NCBI GenBank assembly: GCA_032622095.1
Contig: CP136064.1
Location: 247,599,827 to 247,663,826, forward strand
DNA length: 64,000 bases
Direction of reading: 5' to 3'
From: Siphonodentalium dalli
Lineage: Eukaryota > Mollusca > Scaphopoda > Gadilida > Siphonodentaliidae
In this document: positions 49,940-63,262 of the stretch, piece by piece
How positions within the stretch are numbered: the first letter of the stretch is position 1
Layout of the letters: each line of letters begins with the position of its first letter
Made by a program: the position numbers and the translations under genes
Notes under the pieces: model-generated
The model's database searches: none
Seen by the model: only the letters and a program-made list of their open reading frames with translations
What the model was told of the DNA's origin: nothing

Positions 49940-51640
49940 GTGCCTAAATGGCATAAATTGTACCGTGGTTCCCTATTCGCTATAAACTAGCTTGAAATTG
50001 GCAAAACAATGAATTTTTTTTCTTCAGAAAATTAACATTTTTATGACTCGTGACATAATTGTCACCAATAAAAACAAATTTGATTTATTGTGGAAGTTAG
50101 TCGGTGACTATAAATAATGTCACCATTCAACTGAATGTTGTTGAATTCTATTGAGATGTGGAGCAGACAATATATTGGGAGGCTCCATAGCATCCGCTCC
50201 TCAATCCTTACCAGATGTCAGTAGAAGTTTCCCATTTCATTATTCCAGTTCTTTAGCAGTGTATATAGAGAATACGAATCAAAGAAATCAAAATTACTCT
50301 GACTCAACCAAATCAGAGGTGCTGCGACAAATAAACGCAGGGATTTACGAAGACAAGTTGAGCATATTTCAACCAACTTTGGAAGTTTAAATGACTATTT
50401 TCTTCACACGCAAAGTAAAATTGACAAATTTCAGGATTTTTAGCCTGCTTCGTTGGGAACAAAATTTGTTATGCACACTCAAGGAACGTCTACCATCACT
50501 CGATAGGAGTAATTATGCCCTGACCATGCTTAATACTAGCTTGAAATTGTCGAAACAATAAAAAAAAATTCTTCATAAAATTAACATTTTTATGAGTCGC
50601 GACATAATTGTCACCAATAAAAACAAATTTGATTCATCGTGGAAGTTAGTCGGTGACTATAAATAATGTCACCATTCAACTGAATGTTGTTGAGGATATT
50701 TCAACCAATTTTGGAAGTTTAAATGAATATTTTCTTCACACTCAAAGTAAAATTGACAAATTTCAGTATTTTAGTGTCGGCGCACACGATCACGGTTGTC
50801 CCCGGTTTACCCGCCTGCGGTGTAAATCGGGCCCGATAAAATTGGGGGGTTCAGCGCACACGAGTCCGATTTTCACTCCGGTCATATGCATGCTATGCCT
50901 ACGCTCACTGTAGTAAATAGCCAACTGGTGTGGTCAGCCGATCTAGACATTTACTATAGCTAGTCATGGTGATTTATATTAATATGTATTTCTAAAGACT
51001 AATATTTATTAATAATAAACTGAATGAATATATAATATTAATAATAATATATTGAATTTGAGGTCACGGGCAATACTGTGAATACTGCCAATAGCCGTAC
51101 ATTGGCGTAAACTACCTTTCCACAGCTACCGCCTTCTTGTTGCGATTACTATATACGGGCACCTATTTTCTGCCCATAGGTCTACCAGCAGTTGTTACTT
51201 GTCGATGGATCAGAATTCTTGACATAATTTTCGAATAGCGGTCGCTGCTAACTATTCCGACATTTTGAATGATGTTTTGGTCATGTGACAAGCAAAACAC
51301 ACGCGTTGCCATCGTCACGAGCCGGTTTTTCCGGATGAAATCAAACTGTTTGATCGGTCCGGTTAAATCGGATCAGACAAAAACCGGCCCAAAGTGTGGG
51401 CGCACACGATCCCGGTTGTCCCAGATTTACACCGCAGCCGGGTAAACCGGGGACAACCGTGATCGTGTGCGCCGACACTTAGCCTGCTTCGTTGGGACCA
51501 AATATTTGTTGTGCACACTGAAGGAACGTTTACCATCACTCGATAGGCCAGATTATGACCTGACCATGCTATAAAGTATTAAACTAGCTTGAAATTGGCA
51601 AAAGTATGAATTTTTTTGGTTGAAAAAATTTACATGGGAA
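49940..51640. repeat. Direct repeats interrupted by a Harbinger-like MITE
   Basis: 49940-50480 and 50520-50770 share AATTGTCACCAATAAAAACA and GTCGGTGACTATAAATAATG. The second copy is split by the MITE at 50774-51478 and resumes with TTAGCCTGCTTCGTTGGGA. No gene is seen; the surrounding 49300-52668 holds no other recognised feature apart from the segment similar to 3640-3920. Confidence 0.65.
50774..51478. mobile_element. PIF/Harbinger-like MITE
   Basis: The ends are about 55-bp inverted repeats starting GTGTCGGCGCACACGATCAC. TTA flanks both sides (50771-50773, 51479-51481). The neighbouring direct repeat supplies the empty site near 50455 (TTTTTAGCCTGC). A 3-bp TTA target duplication fits PIF/Harbinger. 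A second, inner copy of the right end lies at about 51395-51425. Confidence 0.8.
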
Positions 51641-54600
51641 TCTCCATAGAAAACGGTTATATTTCGATAAAAACGAAAGTAATGCGAAATGAAAGTCGGC
51701 ACTCGCAGACTTGATCAAAGTAATTTAGTACACAACAACAAATAGGATAAAACTGATATAAACACGGTATAAGTGAGAATAAACGTGGAACCAGTTGACA
51801 ATATTTCTTTGGTTCGTGGGAAAAACGGAAGCTATAGATTGATGGTCACTAAAAAGTGTACTCCGGCCCCGGCTCGACTCGGAGAAAATGTGTGATATAC
51901 CAAGCAATAATCTTAACATAAAAGTCAGAAATATTTTCATGATCGAACTGCGGACCTGATAATTATCGAAATATGTAGTCGAAATAATGTTTAAGTAGTT
52001 AATCACATGATTTAGACATCAACACACTCTTAAAGACGAAATACACGGCCATGTAATGTCGTTATTTAACTGCGTCGGTGTTTGTTGTTATCAATCGTTT
52101 ATTGCTTCGTTTTTAGTAACACCATTGTATCTGTTTTGCGCATGCGCAAGGCACTTTCCATATTTGGAATTTCCATATATGGGATTTGTGTTAACCTCAA
52201 TACCGATCGATACCGATCAAGCTACAACAGATAACCACGCAATTATCTTTATAGCATAAAAATTTATGCAACTACGACCCTGGTAACCCTGATAACTAAT
52301 AAAATATACCGGCCAATTCATTTTAAGATCGTTATTTCACTTTGCTTTAGGCATAAATACACTCTTAATCGCACATAAACGACCCATTGGCGTTAAATTA
52401 AATATACTCGGTATTTATTATATTAGTTTTTTATTGCTCAGTATAGAGTTAGACCCTTGACACCTGTCAATATATTTGGGCTGAATTCATATGATGCGGT
52501 ATTATTCCTCGAAATAAACAACAAAGCCGTCGTTACTTCGAAATGTCGTTTGGGCTAACATTTACACAAATCCTCCGTGTGTTCTCCTCAATTGACACAC
52601 ATGCAGGTTCTCAGTCGACACACAGGTTATCCCAGAAACAGGTGTGAAATAAACACCCAAGGTTTGGGTGAAATAATCCAACAATAACTAAAACTAGAAA
52701 ATCGATAGCCACACTTTTTGCGTTTTGTGCAAGACAAATGGCGTGTTCTATGATCTGATCGACGACTTCTAATATTATATGACCATGACCTGGTAATTCT
52801 CAGCATCTGAACTTAATACCATTATTTTATGTCCGATTTCTTCGGAAACTTTCCGAGTAATGTGACTAATGTCGCGGGACTATATATAAAGCACAGTGTT
52901 TTAATATAAATAGTTTATATGATGTAATTTGTTTCTCCAATGGCAACAGTCACGTTCCTGTTTTTTTCACTCCCATTGAAGATTGATTGCAATAAATAAA
53001 TAAACATACAGTGCCAAATGACAACCATGCGGGTGGAAATTTAATCAGGAAATTAATAAGCGTACCCGGTACATACACATATTTCAAGACTTGCATGATT
53101 TTAAAGGCCCATTTAATTGCAAGTCACCGATTATTTTTCTTATAGTGCCTTGATATACTATTATAGTAACAATCTATGACATAAAATACGTATGTATCAT
53201 TGTATCTGTAGAGATTTCAGTGTAGGGGCCAATGCTGGCCTCTGGCCATAGGCGCACTGGGATCGAGAAGATCCACCACCCAATTTGTCCAGATTTGTTT
53301 TGCCGAATCCATAGTAGGGTAGGGATCTTTGATGTGCGGATTGTTGCAGACGGGACAGCCATTCAGTGTCGGTTCCCGATCCGGCGGTGTGCCCAACTTA
53401 ATGTCATCCCTGATAATGACATTACAAGAGGAGCAGAGTTACGCAATTCGCCCAGAATGTGTTTTTCAATTTTTGTCTGAGATTCTATTGCTTCTGGAAT
53501 CGTTCTCAGAGCACTGATTGTGGCATCGATGGTTGATTCGTGATGCCCATGATTTCAACACAAAGTCCAACCGATACTATATCGGATTCAGCGGTGTCGA
53601 ATGTGTATCTCAGAGGTGGGCCCACAAACCAACTGAGCTATTCGCTCCTCTCTGTATAAATTATAACAATTAATGTATGCTTCATATTTGGCACTTGATA
53701 GTACTTCTGCGAAAGCGGTCATGCCTCATTTATCAACATGACCGCTTTCGCAGATTAAGTGTACTCACTAAGTTCATTGTGAACGGTTCATGACTGACCT
53801 AGTTATTCAGAAAACTGAATCTTAGCGCAACTTCAAGTGAAAAAAAATGACAAAATTAGAAATATCGACAGCTTCAACTTATAAGCCTTTATTTTTGGGA
53901 CACACTGGTCAAAACATAAATACAGGTTACATCTTCCATATCTTCTGTCAACATGACCGCTTTCGCAGATTGCTGCTTCCAGAGGTCAAGTCGCTCTGGA
54001 TAGATTTACTGGGTGTTTGCGGTTGGGGACATACAGAATAGTTTCTCAACTTTAATAAGTGAATAACATTGTAAACAAGAGTAATCACCACATTGAATGA
54101 TAACTTGTACACATTTGTTCATTATATTAAAATATTCCAATCGAAGCAAGATAATCAACGACGGCCACCATTTTTGCAATATACAATTTTCGGTTAGGAA
54201 CCGGAAACGGAACGAAAGGTTGTAATCAATCGAGACGGTGACATTTGGTGCTCACTATCCCCAAATATATGTTGCTTTTATCCAATGAATATATTGTAAG
54301 CTCAATCTTCTGAAGAGAAATAATTTATTTTGCCCTTACAATGTGTGAGAATCGATCAAAAGACCAGATTTACGAAATATTTAGTTCCGGAATTTAATGA
54401 TTCCCATTGGACATTATCATCTGTTGCAGAAGTCACGCATGCGCACACTGTACAATTTAATACTTTACAATTTCGAAGAAGTATTTTTCTCATAAAACAC
54501 GATGAAATAACTAAATACATTTCCTATTATAGGAAAATCCGGGTTCTGTAACAGAATAAAGTTAAGAACTACCCACTGAACACAAAGTTTTAATTCTGGC

Positions 54601-55960
54601 GGTCGTATAATTGACGTTATTCGTTGCGCCACGTGAACTGGTGCAAACATCCGGTACTTTAGAACGGCACTCGACTGAACGTAGAATGTACGCACTACGT
54701 TCGTGACTGAACTAAATCTTCTGAGATTATTGCGCTTCAATTTCAACTTTCATAAATTCGATTATATGAGGCGTTTTCGAACCAACGCTGTTCAATTTCT
54801 TATCTTATCGGTCCATAGGGCGTGTTCGAACACTGGTCGGGTTCATATATAGGAGCGGACCCGCCTATCATGATTCCTTTCAGTCTCTTCCTCTTTATTT
54901 CTACCATATTATGAATAGACTAATACGGAACGCTTTTCTGTTCCATCTCATGCACATGGTGTTGCTTCTTTGGGAACAAACATCGTGTTCAAAGTTGTAT
55001 TTTTTTATGACTTCATTGTATCTTTCTGTGACATAATGTAATGCCCGTCAAAAGGTAGTTCAGCTATTTATCGACCTATTTCGATACCGGGATTTAGTCG
55101 TATTTTTGAGAGAAAACAGCCATATGGCTTTTAGACCAACATCATGAAGTTATTCAAGCGTGCTATATTAAATTATTCTGATGTAGAACAGTTCCAATAA
55201 ACTTATGATCAATTCAATTCATTGTATTTTATGTTCATCGATATTAAGATATTACAGAACAGTGAGCGTACAAGATATTATATGACATCAAAATATTCAT
55301 TTAGTACATTATATAGGCCATAACAATAACTTCCACATGAGGAACACAGAAATGTTTAGCTCTGTATCAGTTTCCTGTCGGGTGATGATTTCATGTACAG
55401 TGAGCGGCGACCTTACTTTATGGTCTGGGATGTCGATATTTTAAACATAGGGTGGTACATGGAATATCAGTGCTATAGCATCAAACGGACTTGTCGACAA
55501 TATCCTGGACTTTCCGTGTGGTAGTTGACAGATTCTTAATTGTCTTTTTATTTCTAGTCTTGAAGATTTCTGATAGTTTGTGGGCATTCGGTCTTCTATG
55601 GAAATATGGTTTCAAATATATAGATCTGAGTTCCTCTAATTATGTACACTTCATGATAACGTGGCATTCGTCGCCTAGTTCTTTGGTATATTGTGGACAT
55701 ACTCTGGTTGAATAGTGAGTATTCAGCCAAGATCATTGTCAAAATGGGGCGGTCATCGACCAGTGATTGGTCGGGGTGTGCGCACTGTAACAACACGATT
55801 GCGATGAGTAGTTGTTTGTATAAGAATCCCAACTGTTGATTGCTGTGTTGATAACTAATCACACTATTATCGTTATGAAAACAACTCCGAAAACTAGTAG
55901 AGCATCTATAAAATTAATACCAGAGGAAGTGAGATGTGACAATGAGTATCCCTGTATCTG

Positions 55961-55968
55961 TATATATA
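55961..55968 (+). promoter_or_regulatory. TATA box of copy F
   Basis: TATATATA in the shared CTGTATATATACTGAAAC context, about 95 nt before the leader-exon donor. See copy A for the mirrored site. Confidence 0.45.
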
Positions 55969-55992
55969 CTGAAACTTGTCTTCAGAATCCAG

Positions 55993-56062
55993 TATAATTC
56001 AAACATAACGCATCATAACCACTTCATCACGTTATAAACAACGACTCAGCTACAGTTAAATT
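55993..56062 (+). other. Putative 5' non-coding leader exon of copy F
   Basis: It ends at AAATT|GTGAGT. The matching acceptor CATTACAG lies 10 nt before the ATG at 57109. The 5' edge is estimated from the TATA box. Confidence 0.42.
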
Positions 56063-59000
56063 GTGAGTAGCCTATAGTACTTTTTATTAGTATGTTAATA
56101 CTTTATTCCCAGCTTGTTAGTGTAGTTTTCAGTCAATATATTACCTGAAACGTATTGTTTCAATATGAACGATAATTCATAATTTTTCAAAATAAACAAG
56201 ATTCTATGAAAACCTAGTATAAAAACGTTCCAATTTACTTTAAATTCAGGAAACCCCGGTCAGTTCCTTAATGTGTATGCCAGCGAGGACCATATTATTA
56301 TACCATCAGTGGAGGTAAGTTTGTCGAGCTTGTATTTCTACATTTTTCAGTGATTTTTGGTACAGATATGTACCATGGGAATCTGCGATTATGAGGTTGA
56401 TCCCACTTGTTTATTGAAGTTATCCCTCTTTTTCGACTTCGAAATTGTTCGCAACATCAACAATTTTATCCGTGCTTTATTCTTTATGTGTTTTTTAATC
56501 GAAATACAAATATATTCTTTGTACATGTAGAATATTTTACTATTACGACTTGCATTGCACTATATACAAAGAGAATTATGAGAACAATGCACACAATTAA
56601 AACGCTCTTTAAATAAACTACGCTACTACGTGACTTGGAGAATACATTGTCAGCATTTATATCACACTGAATCCTTTATTCCCAGCTGTTATGGTAGTGT
56701 TCTGTGTTCAGTCATTATAGTATTAGAAACGTATGGTTTCAACATTAATGAAAATTCTCCATGTTTTAAGATAAGAAATACGATTCTCTGTAATCCTAAT
56801 CTAAAACGTCTCGATATACTCAAGGAACGATGTTTCTGCCTGCGAGGACCATATTTTTCTGAGTTATCACTAAATGTCTGACTGAATGGTGGTTCATGTT
56901 AGTTTAGCATCAATCGCGCTTGTTGTATTGATTTTATTTTAAGATTCTACAACTAGCATCCCATTGATATGGCGGCCAGGATTTCGCAGCGTGTGACGCA
57001 TTTTCGAACGTACATGTAACTTTTTTTATCAATAATGTTTTATATATTCGAGATGATTTACTCTGCATTGACTTACATTTCCATCTTTTTCATTACAGGA
57101 ATTGAACCATGTTCTCTGACAGTGTCTACGCCACATGGGACTCCGTCATCCCGTCAATCTTACCTCCACAAACATACCAGTCGCAAGGATGTCCGTACAC
57201 GAAACAAGAGATTCTACCCCGGGATTCAGCAGCGGGAATAGGTAACATTTTCACCTTCTTTGTGTATGTTGTACCATTAGTTTGCATTCATTGTACGCTA
57301 AAATTAAATCCGGAAGTTTTATCCAGTCCCTTCTATCAGAATTAATATATAAAAAAACAAAAAGTGCATAACACTGGATTATTTTTCTAGTTTTATTAAC
57401 TCAGACTTCGTCATATTGTTTTTTTTATATACAATACTGAAATAATGTAACTCGGCCGTTTTTGGCTGATACCTTTTTAATGCATGCATAAAGATTGACT
57501 AAAAAGGAGCATGCGGTTTTGTACAAAGTGTTTACCCAGATGATTTACACACGTTTATGTTTGTTTTGCTTATTTCAGACTGCCAACATCCACGATCCGT
57601 TGCTGTTAATGCAATCCACAACCATCAGAGGGAAGTGGCCGTGTCTCTTCATAATGCTGGAATGTGGAGCAAGTTTGATAAGATTGGGACGGAAATGATA
57701 GTCACCAAAGTTGGAAGGTAAGTCTGGTATACTATGGATCCTTGAGAAGCAGGTCGGGTTCATTTCACACCCTGGTCATTCGTTTTATTTAGTATGTTCA
57801 AAACTGTCAATTAATTAGCACAAATCGGGCCATGGAACAATGTTATGTGATTGTCATATAATTTCTTGAATCTTCAAAAGTTTCAAGCACCGAGTGTTAT
57901 TTATTTATTATCTTCTTTTTTTTGCGTATTTATTGTATCACATAAACTTTCCTCATATTAATGGTCGAACAATATGTTCATATTGCAGCCGCCAGAATTA
58001 TGCCGAAGAAGAAATGTGTTGATAAACAAGGTGATCGCATATGACTCAAATCGCGCAGTTCTCTAAATCGTTGTCTTATGCACACTCACAACATTTTTAT
58101 ATGACGATTTATCTTTGCAGACGGATGTTCCCATCACTGTCGTACTCCATTGAGGGACTACACCCCACGAAACAGTACACCCTCTCCATCGATGTGATTT
58201 CCGTGGACGACTGTCGGTACAAGTTCTACGACTCTGAGTGGTTAGCTTCCGGTAAAGTTGATAGTCCGGTTCCCATGACAACCTACGTACATCCCGATTC
58301 CCCGGCACCCGGATCATTCTGGATGCGTAAGCCTGTCATGTTTCACAAACTAAAACTGACAAATAACAGGAAATCACAGCAAGGGAATGTAAGTATGGTG
58401 GTTTTGGTTTTTAAAGAACTGACTTCATTGAACTTCAACTCAATTCTCAACAATATCAACATGGTATTTGACCTTGCGTGAACATCATATAAAATCGTTC
58501 ACTTTGTATTAGCTCACACTGCACATCCATATCAGTTACATCTATATTTATTTTTGTCATGGAATGAAAACAAAATAGTTGCCTTTCAAAACAAGTTCAA
58601 ACTTAATAAGCGCTTCCATTGTTTGGTCAAGTAGAATACAACAAGCCTCTCTGATGTGTTCGGGTACTATTTCTCCCACGTTCATAAACAAGAAAACCAT
58701 AGTCAGAAATGGTAATGCGCTCAAGATCATATATTATATACCCATGATTGTAATTATAGAATATAAAATATATTGGTTTCAAGAATGACCAACTCATAGA
58801 ATTACTAGCCTTGCACTTCTTGGCATCCGAATAACAATTGAAATTCCCAACTACACCTTTTACCGGACTCGGCCTCCGGGTCGCAGTTCGACTTTTAAAC
58901 CGTCCAAAATTTCCCATTCTGTAAATAAAACCCCCATACAATAATCTCTACATTAGTTATACACTCGGAGCGCTGAATGAATAGTCGCACATGGCTACTT

Positions 59001-59913
59001 ATTATATGCTCACTGATTCGTTTCAAGGGATTTCTATTAATAAGTAAAGCTGTGTATCCCCTACAAACGAATCTATTTGAATTTTCAATATGTTTATTCT
59101 CATTAATCAGGAAATGCAGCATTTGAGACTAATTGTTAACAAAATAGCAGAAGGGGAAACAACTGAATGGCGTTCTATGTCTGTCATTCGCTCATATGAT
59201 CGGAATTTATTTTTTAAAACTAATTATGATTAGACCATTCCGTTGTATTCTGCTATAACTCAAAGTGAGAATCCAATCAGTAAACGAAGCTTTAAAGGCC
59301 CATTTAATTTTCGGGTCACGATTATTTTTTATCGTGCCTTGATATACGGTTTTAATAACAATCCATGAAATAAAATATGATTAAAGTACTACAATTCATC
59401 ACCATTTGGAACGTCTGTGTGTCTGAAAGTGCCCATAGAGTACTAGAAAATAGATGAAATCATAGAAACAGTTTACCCGTTTCGAATGCAACATGATTCA
59501 AACTAAGAGATAGAGTTATTCCCCTTCCATTGAAAATAATACTTGGCAGAACAGTCCATATTAAACTTAAGCACAGAACACACGTCGGTACCTCAACAAA
59601 ACATGTTCACACTATATTACACCGAATAAGTTGATAATACAATGTTTTGGAGCTTCCTCTTTCAAATGGTATATAATGTGGCATTTATTTTTATATCATG
59701 TGATCTGGGGTTCGAAAACTAAGTGTGCCTTTAATCTAACTTCTGTTACTCGTTGCAGGTCATAGTGAACACGATGCAGAAATACAAACCTCGTCTTCAT
59801 ATATCCATGGCAGACGACCGTCCCGAACAAGCGCTAACAACGACCTTCACCTTTGCTGAAACAACTTTAATTCCTGTCACCGCATACCAGAGCGAAGAGG
59901 TACGTATCTAGTA

Positions 59914-60344
59914 TTAGAGCACAATCCCATTGTTACAATCGTTCCCTGATTTTTGGTAAAGAACACCAATTCCCAAGGTTGTCGAAGGAATAGTTCAGTG
60001 ATTATCCATTGTTGGGCACACGCAACTCATAACAGACAAATAGCACGGACGCTTCAAAGTGGGACCAGTCCGTGTTGTTTCGGACATATATTCACATTCA
60101 ACGGCGATCATTTCATGTTGATCACGTTGTTGGGCGTGGCTAACCGGCTATTGTGTCCAATCGCGGTCAGCTCACGGATTGTGCGTCGTGTTCAAAACAC
60201 GCTCAACGGCACATTTCCAGTTGATTGCATTATGTGGGATCAATTGTGCTCTAAGTCCGTCAGAGCAAGCGAATAGTTCTTTACCAGAATAAATCTCGTC
60301 TTCGACTCGATTGATTCTGGTAAAGAACAATTATTGTGCTCTAA
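59914..60344. mobile_element. MITE with TTAGAGCACAAT ends in intron 4 of copy F
   Basis: The ends are TTAGAGCACAAT and ATTGTGCTCTAA. It is absent from intron 4 of A, B and E, where TCTAGTATT runs straight into AAATCTCAAACC (with a few bases of difference). Internal sequence shows no frame with a domain. Confidence 0.7.
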
Positions 60345-60624
60345 CCCTTACTTAGAAATCTCAAACCTTTTTTTTTCAATAATTAGGACACCACATTTTA
60401 GCTCTATGTCAGGGAAATTCAATGAACTGCACTCATATAACATTGAAATTAAAATGAAAAATTAATTAATTAATTCTACTTGATGCTTTAGATGCAATTC
60501 CTAACACCAGAGTACTTCGTAATCAGTCCAATGAGATCTTTTTATTCCGAAATATTTTCTAAGAAGAATTAGGACCGAGTCTTCGTGATATCATTCCGGC
60601 CTCATTCAGGCATTGATTTACTCT

Positions 60625-61090
60625 ATATGTGACCCGCCATATCAAATCCAGTCGTAAGTCGGGATTTGTTTACCCTGTGCCAATGCATTCTCTTATATAT
60701 GCGAGTCGACCATAGGTCGCCTCGCATATATAAGAGAATGCATTGGCCTAACAATTTTTTACAATTTTAATAATTTTTTCTTGTATTCTTTAACAATTTT
60801 ATAATTTCACCCATACAGAGTCCCAGACAAACATGAGCAGACGACACTCTTCTATATGCTTCTATATATGTGTGGGGCTCCCTGCAGGGTAATGGATGTT
60901 TTTTTATTTTATGTCCTAAAAATTGTAAGAAACATTTATTTTTAAAAAATGATACAAAATTGTTAGGCCAATGCATTCTCTTATATATGCGAGGCGACCT
61001 ATGGTCGACTCGCATATATAAGAGAATGCATTGGCACAGGGTAAAAAAAATCCCGACTTACGACTGGATTTGATATGGCGGGTCACATAT
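60625..61090. mobile_element. MITE with GTGACCCGCCATATC ends carrying the double hairpin
   Basis: About 45-bp inverted ends (ATATGTGACCCGCCATATC and mirror) continue to AGTCGTAAGTCGGGATTT. Inside are the two 67-bp hairpins (60680-60746, 60968-61034) also found in the piggyBac-like MITEs of B and E, although the outer ends are unrelated. It lies in intron 4 of F. Confidence 0.8.
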
Positions 61091-62624
61091 ATGGAAATAT
61101 CGATTCAACTATCAACGTTACACTTCTGTTTTTTCCTCTTCGATTCGTAACATACATTCGTCATGACATAATTGGAATTTATTCTTTCAGATCACGAAGC
61201 TCAAAATCGACAACAATCCATTCGCAAAAGGCTTCAGAGAGAATAAAGATGAGAGGTGAGTGTTATGCATTCAGTTGTGGTATTTTTCGGCGGCATGACA
61301 TAACAAATAGGTACTCGCGGATTAGTGGTGTGTCCACCCCAACATTCACTCTAATTACTTCTTGTTTTATTCAATTTCGCGGTTCCCCCATCTGTTCCAT
61401 TTGCCGTTACATGGATGCAATTCGTGATGTACCGCCTTACATTTTCTTCCACGGCTACTGTAATCAGATCCAACTGTCGGCAAAAACCAAGAGGCAAATA
61501 AGATATTTAGATAAGAATGATTGACCCTTTTTTGTTATCGTTCAAATCTGATTATTTTCTCCTCTCATTTCAAGGTCCAGAACAATGACAAAGAAGCGAC
61601 TGAGATCAGAGTCTGAAGACAAGAGTGGTAAGTATTCATTTACCTATGAAGTCAAAACACTTAATTTTATCTTCTCTTTACTCTAAAACAGAAAAGTAAC
61701 ACAGCTTCTTTTACAAGACGAAAATTCAAATCTTTATTCACGATGAACGAACTTGAAAAAGATTATTCATGGAATCCACTTCAAACACAAGCGAAGCATC
61801 GGTTCTATTTCCTGATGTACGTGCTTAAAATACAAAAAGATATCAGCACCTGTAAATCTGTCCAAATACAATTCAAGCAATCATTGGCTGCACCTGCCGT
61901 CTCGATAGGCTCTCATAATCATTTACATTGGATAATATTTCTAGAAATATTCAATTGTTAATTCGTATGTTTTATCTGTTTGCAGATGTTCAACCAGAGA
62001 GCAAAAGAAAGCAAGTTGAACCTAACCACACCAAAGCTCCACTCCAAAACTATTCTCCACAGAGCTACCCACCCACCCCGGTTGTGGATTCGCCGATACC
62101 GACCTGGGATAGCCGCATCCTTCCAGCCTTCACCTCGTTATCACCCGTCTTCTCAAGATCATACGACGAACTCGGTTACGATAGCAGGAATTTCAACAGT
62201 TGTCACCAGTTCGGTCACAAAGCAGCTACCATATTCCAACGGCCTATTTGCACTAGCAGCGTTGTGTGAACCATCGTCACGATTGACACCAGACTTTGAA
62301 CAACTTAAAGCAGACATCTTCGATATATCAAAGAATACGGACGACATAAGCCTTCCAGCCACTGATGACGAAGATTCACATATCTCACCCGATAGCCTGG
62401 TACCATCCCTCATAATCTACGAATCCTCACCAGATGGCGATGTTCAGTCAGATTGTTCCAACAGTAGTATCGGAAGCGGCGGCTACTACATGTACGACGA
62501 TACAAATGAACTAGTGAACTCATTTGTTCCTGAGGAGTTACACGCGACTTCGGAGAATTGTAACCACGATATTCTGAGAGAAGCCATGTCCATGACATTC
62601 ACCCCGAGTGACTTGTCCTTCTAA

Positions 62625-63262
62625 ACTCACATAATTAATATACGTCAACGTGTTGCTGGATTATTGCGTTCGTTTGTTTTATGAATATTCATGTGAATAT
62701 TGTTATTTATTATTATTTATATGCATATTTACCGTTACTATATTTTTTATCGTTATCGTATCGTGAAAATGTTAAATAAATTTATGAGAATTTGATAGCT
62801 GCATCTCTTTATCCTTGCATAACCCTTTATTTAATAATAGCTCATAGACGAGTAGTTCCATTAGGGAATGTTCAGATAATAAGTTCAACATACGGTCGTA
62901 TGTTGGTTTAAACATAGTTAGTCGCCATATATGCATATATTCTCTCCTCCGTTGAACTTATATAGTGAACATTTCCCCACCAATGAATAGGAATCCTTCT
63001 GCACCTGTATCAGCTGTCGTCTACTTATATTTCATGAACATCCCTCCAGGTTAATAATAGACCATTCCAATGTATACCTTCTAACTGAATGGGAGAGTCC
63101 ATTTAGTAAAGACAGGTTTATTTACGGACTAACTGTATCGTCGGTTACTGTCCGTGTGGCGTTTATCGTATCTTACGATTTCAAAGGTCACGTGGTCATT
63201 GCGACTACACGTGCACAGTATTTCTGCACATAATGTTTTTGACGAAACAATGCATCAAAGAG
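62625..63262 (+). terminator. 3' flank of T-box copy F
   Basis: It is nearly identical to the E 3' flank for at least 500 bp, starting ACTCACATAATTAATATACG, and less like A. It ends at CATCAAAGAGG, where the next unit begins. Confidence 0.65.

Larger units (their letters stand above)
52669..57108 (+). repeat. Upstream module of T-box unit F
   Basis: This is the mirror image of module A. It includes the box A-like SINE head (inverted, near 53650), the hairpin motif (53707-53753 and 53952-53968), the TATA box (55961), the leader-exon donor (56063) and the leader intron. No gene within. Confidence 0.7.
57109..62624 (+). pseudogene. T-box copy F, frameshifted in exon 7
   Basis: Exons: 57109-57241, 57579-57717, 58121-58388, 59759-59899, 61191-61255, 61575-61627 and 61986-62624. 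The T-box is complete and keeps the P, R and H that A has lost ([19 protein letters not shown]), with KTFTFAETTF changed to TTFTFAETTL. In exon 7 a 14-nt gap near 62224 relative to A shifts the frame, giving a stop at 62267-62269 and a 360-residue product with only about 94 tail residues. The original tail frame is otherwise open to 62624 (PSDLSF). The first part of exon 7 is A-like (DVQPESKRKQ), the rest B/E-like. A truncated but DNA-binding product is conceivable. AATAAA at 62775-62780. Confidence 0.82.

Noticed and set aside
50151..50390. 79-codon frame
   Set aside because: It lies in a low-complexity, repeated region and is not kept in the second copy of the repeat.
51725..52006. 93-codon hydrophobic frame on the minus strand
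   Set aside because: AT-rich chance frame with no domain, no splice context and no conservation visible.
59953..60276. 107-codon frame in intron 4 of F
   Set aside because: It is contained in the TTAGAGCACAAT-ended MITE and shows no domain.
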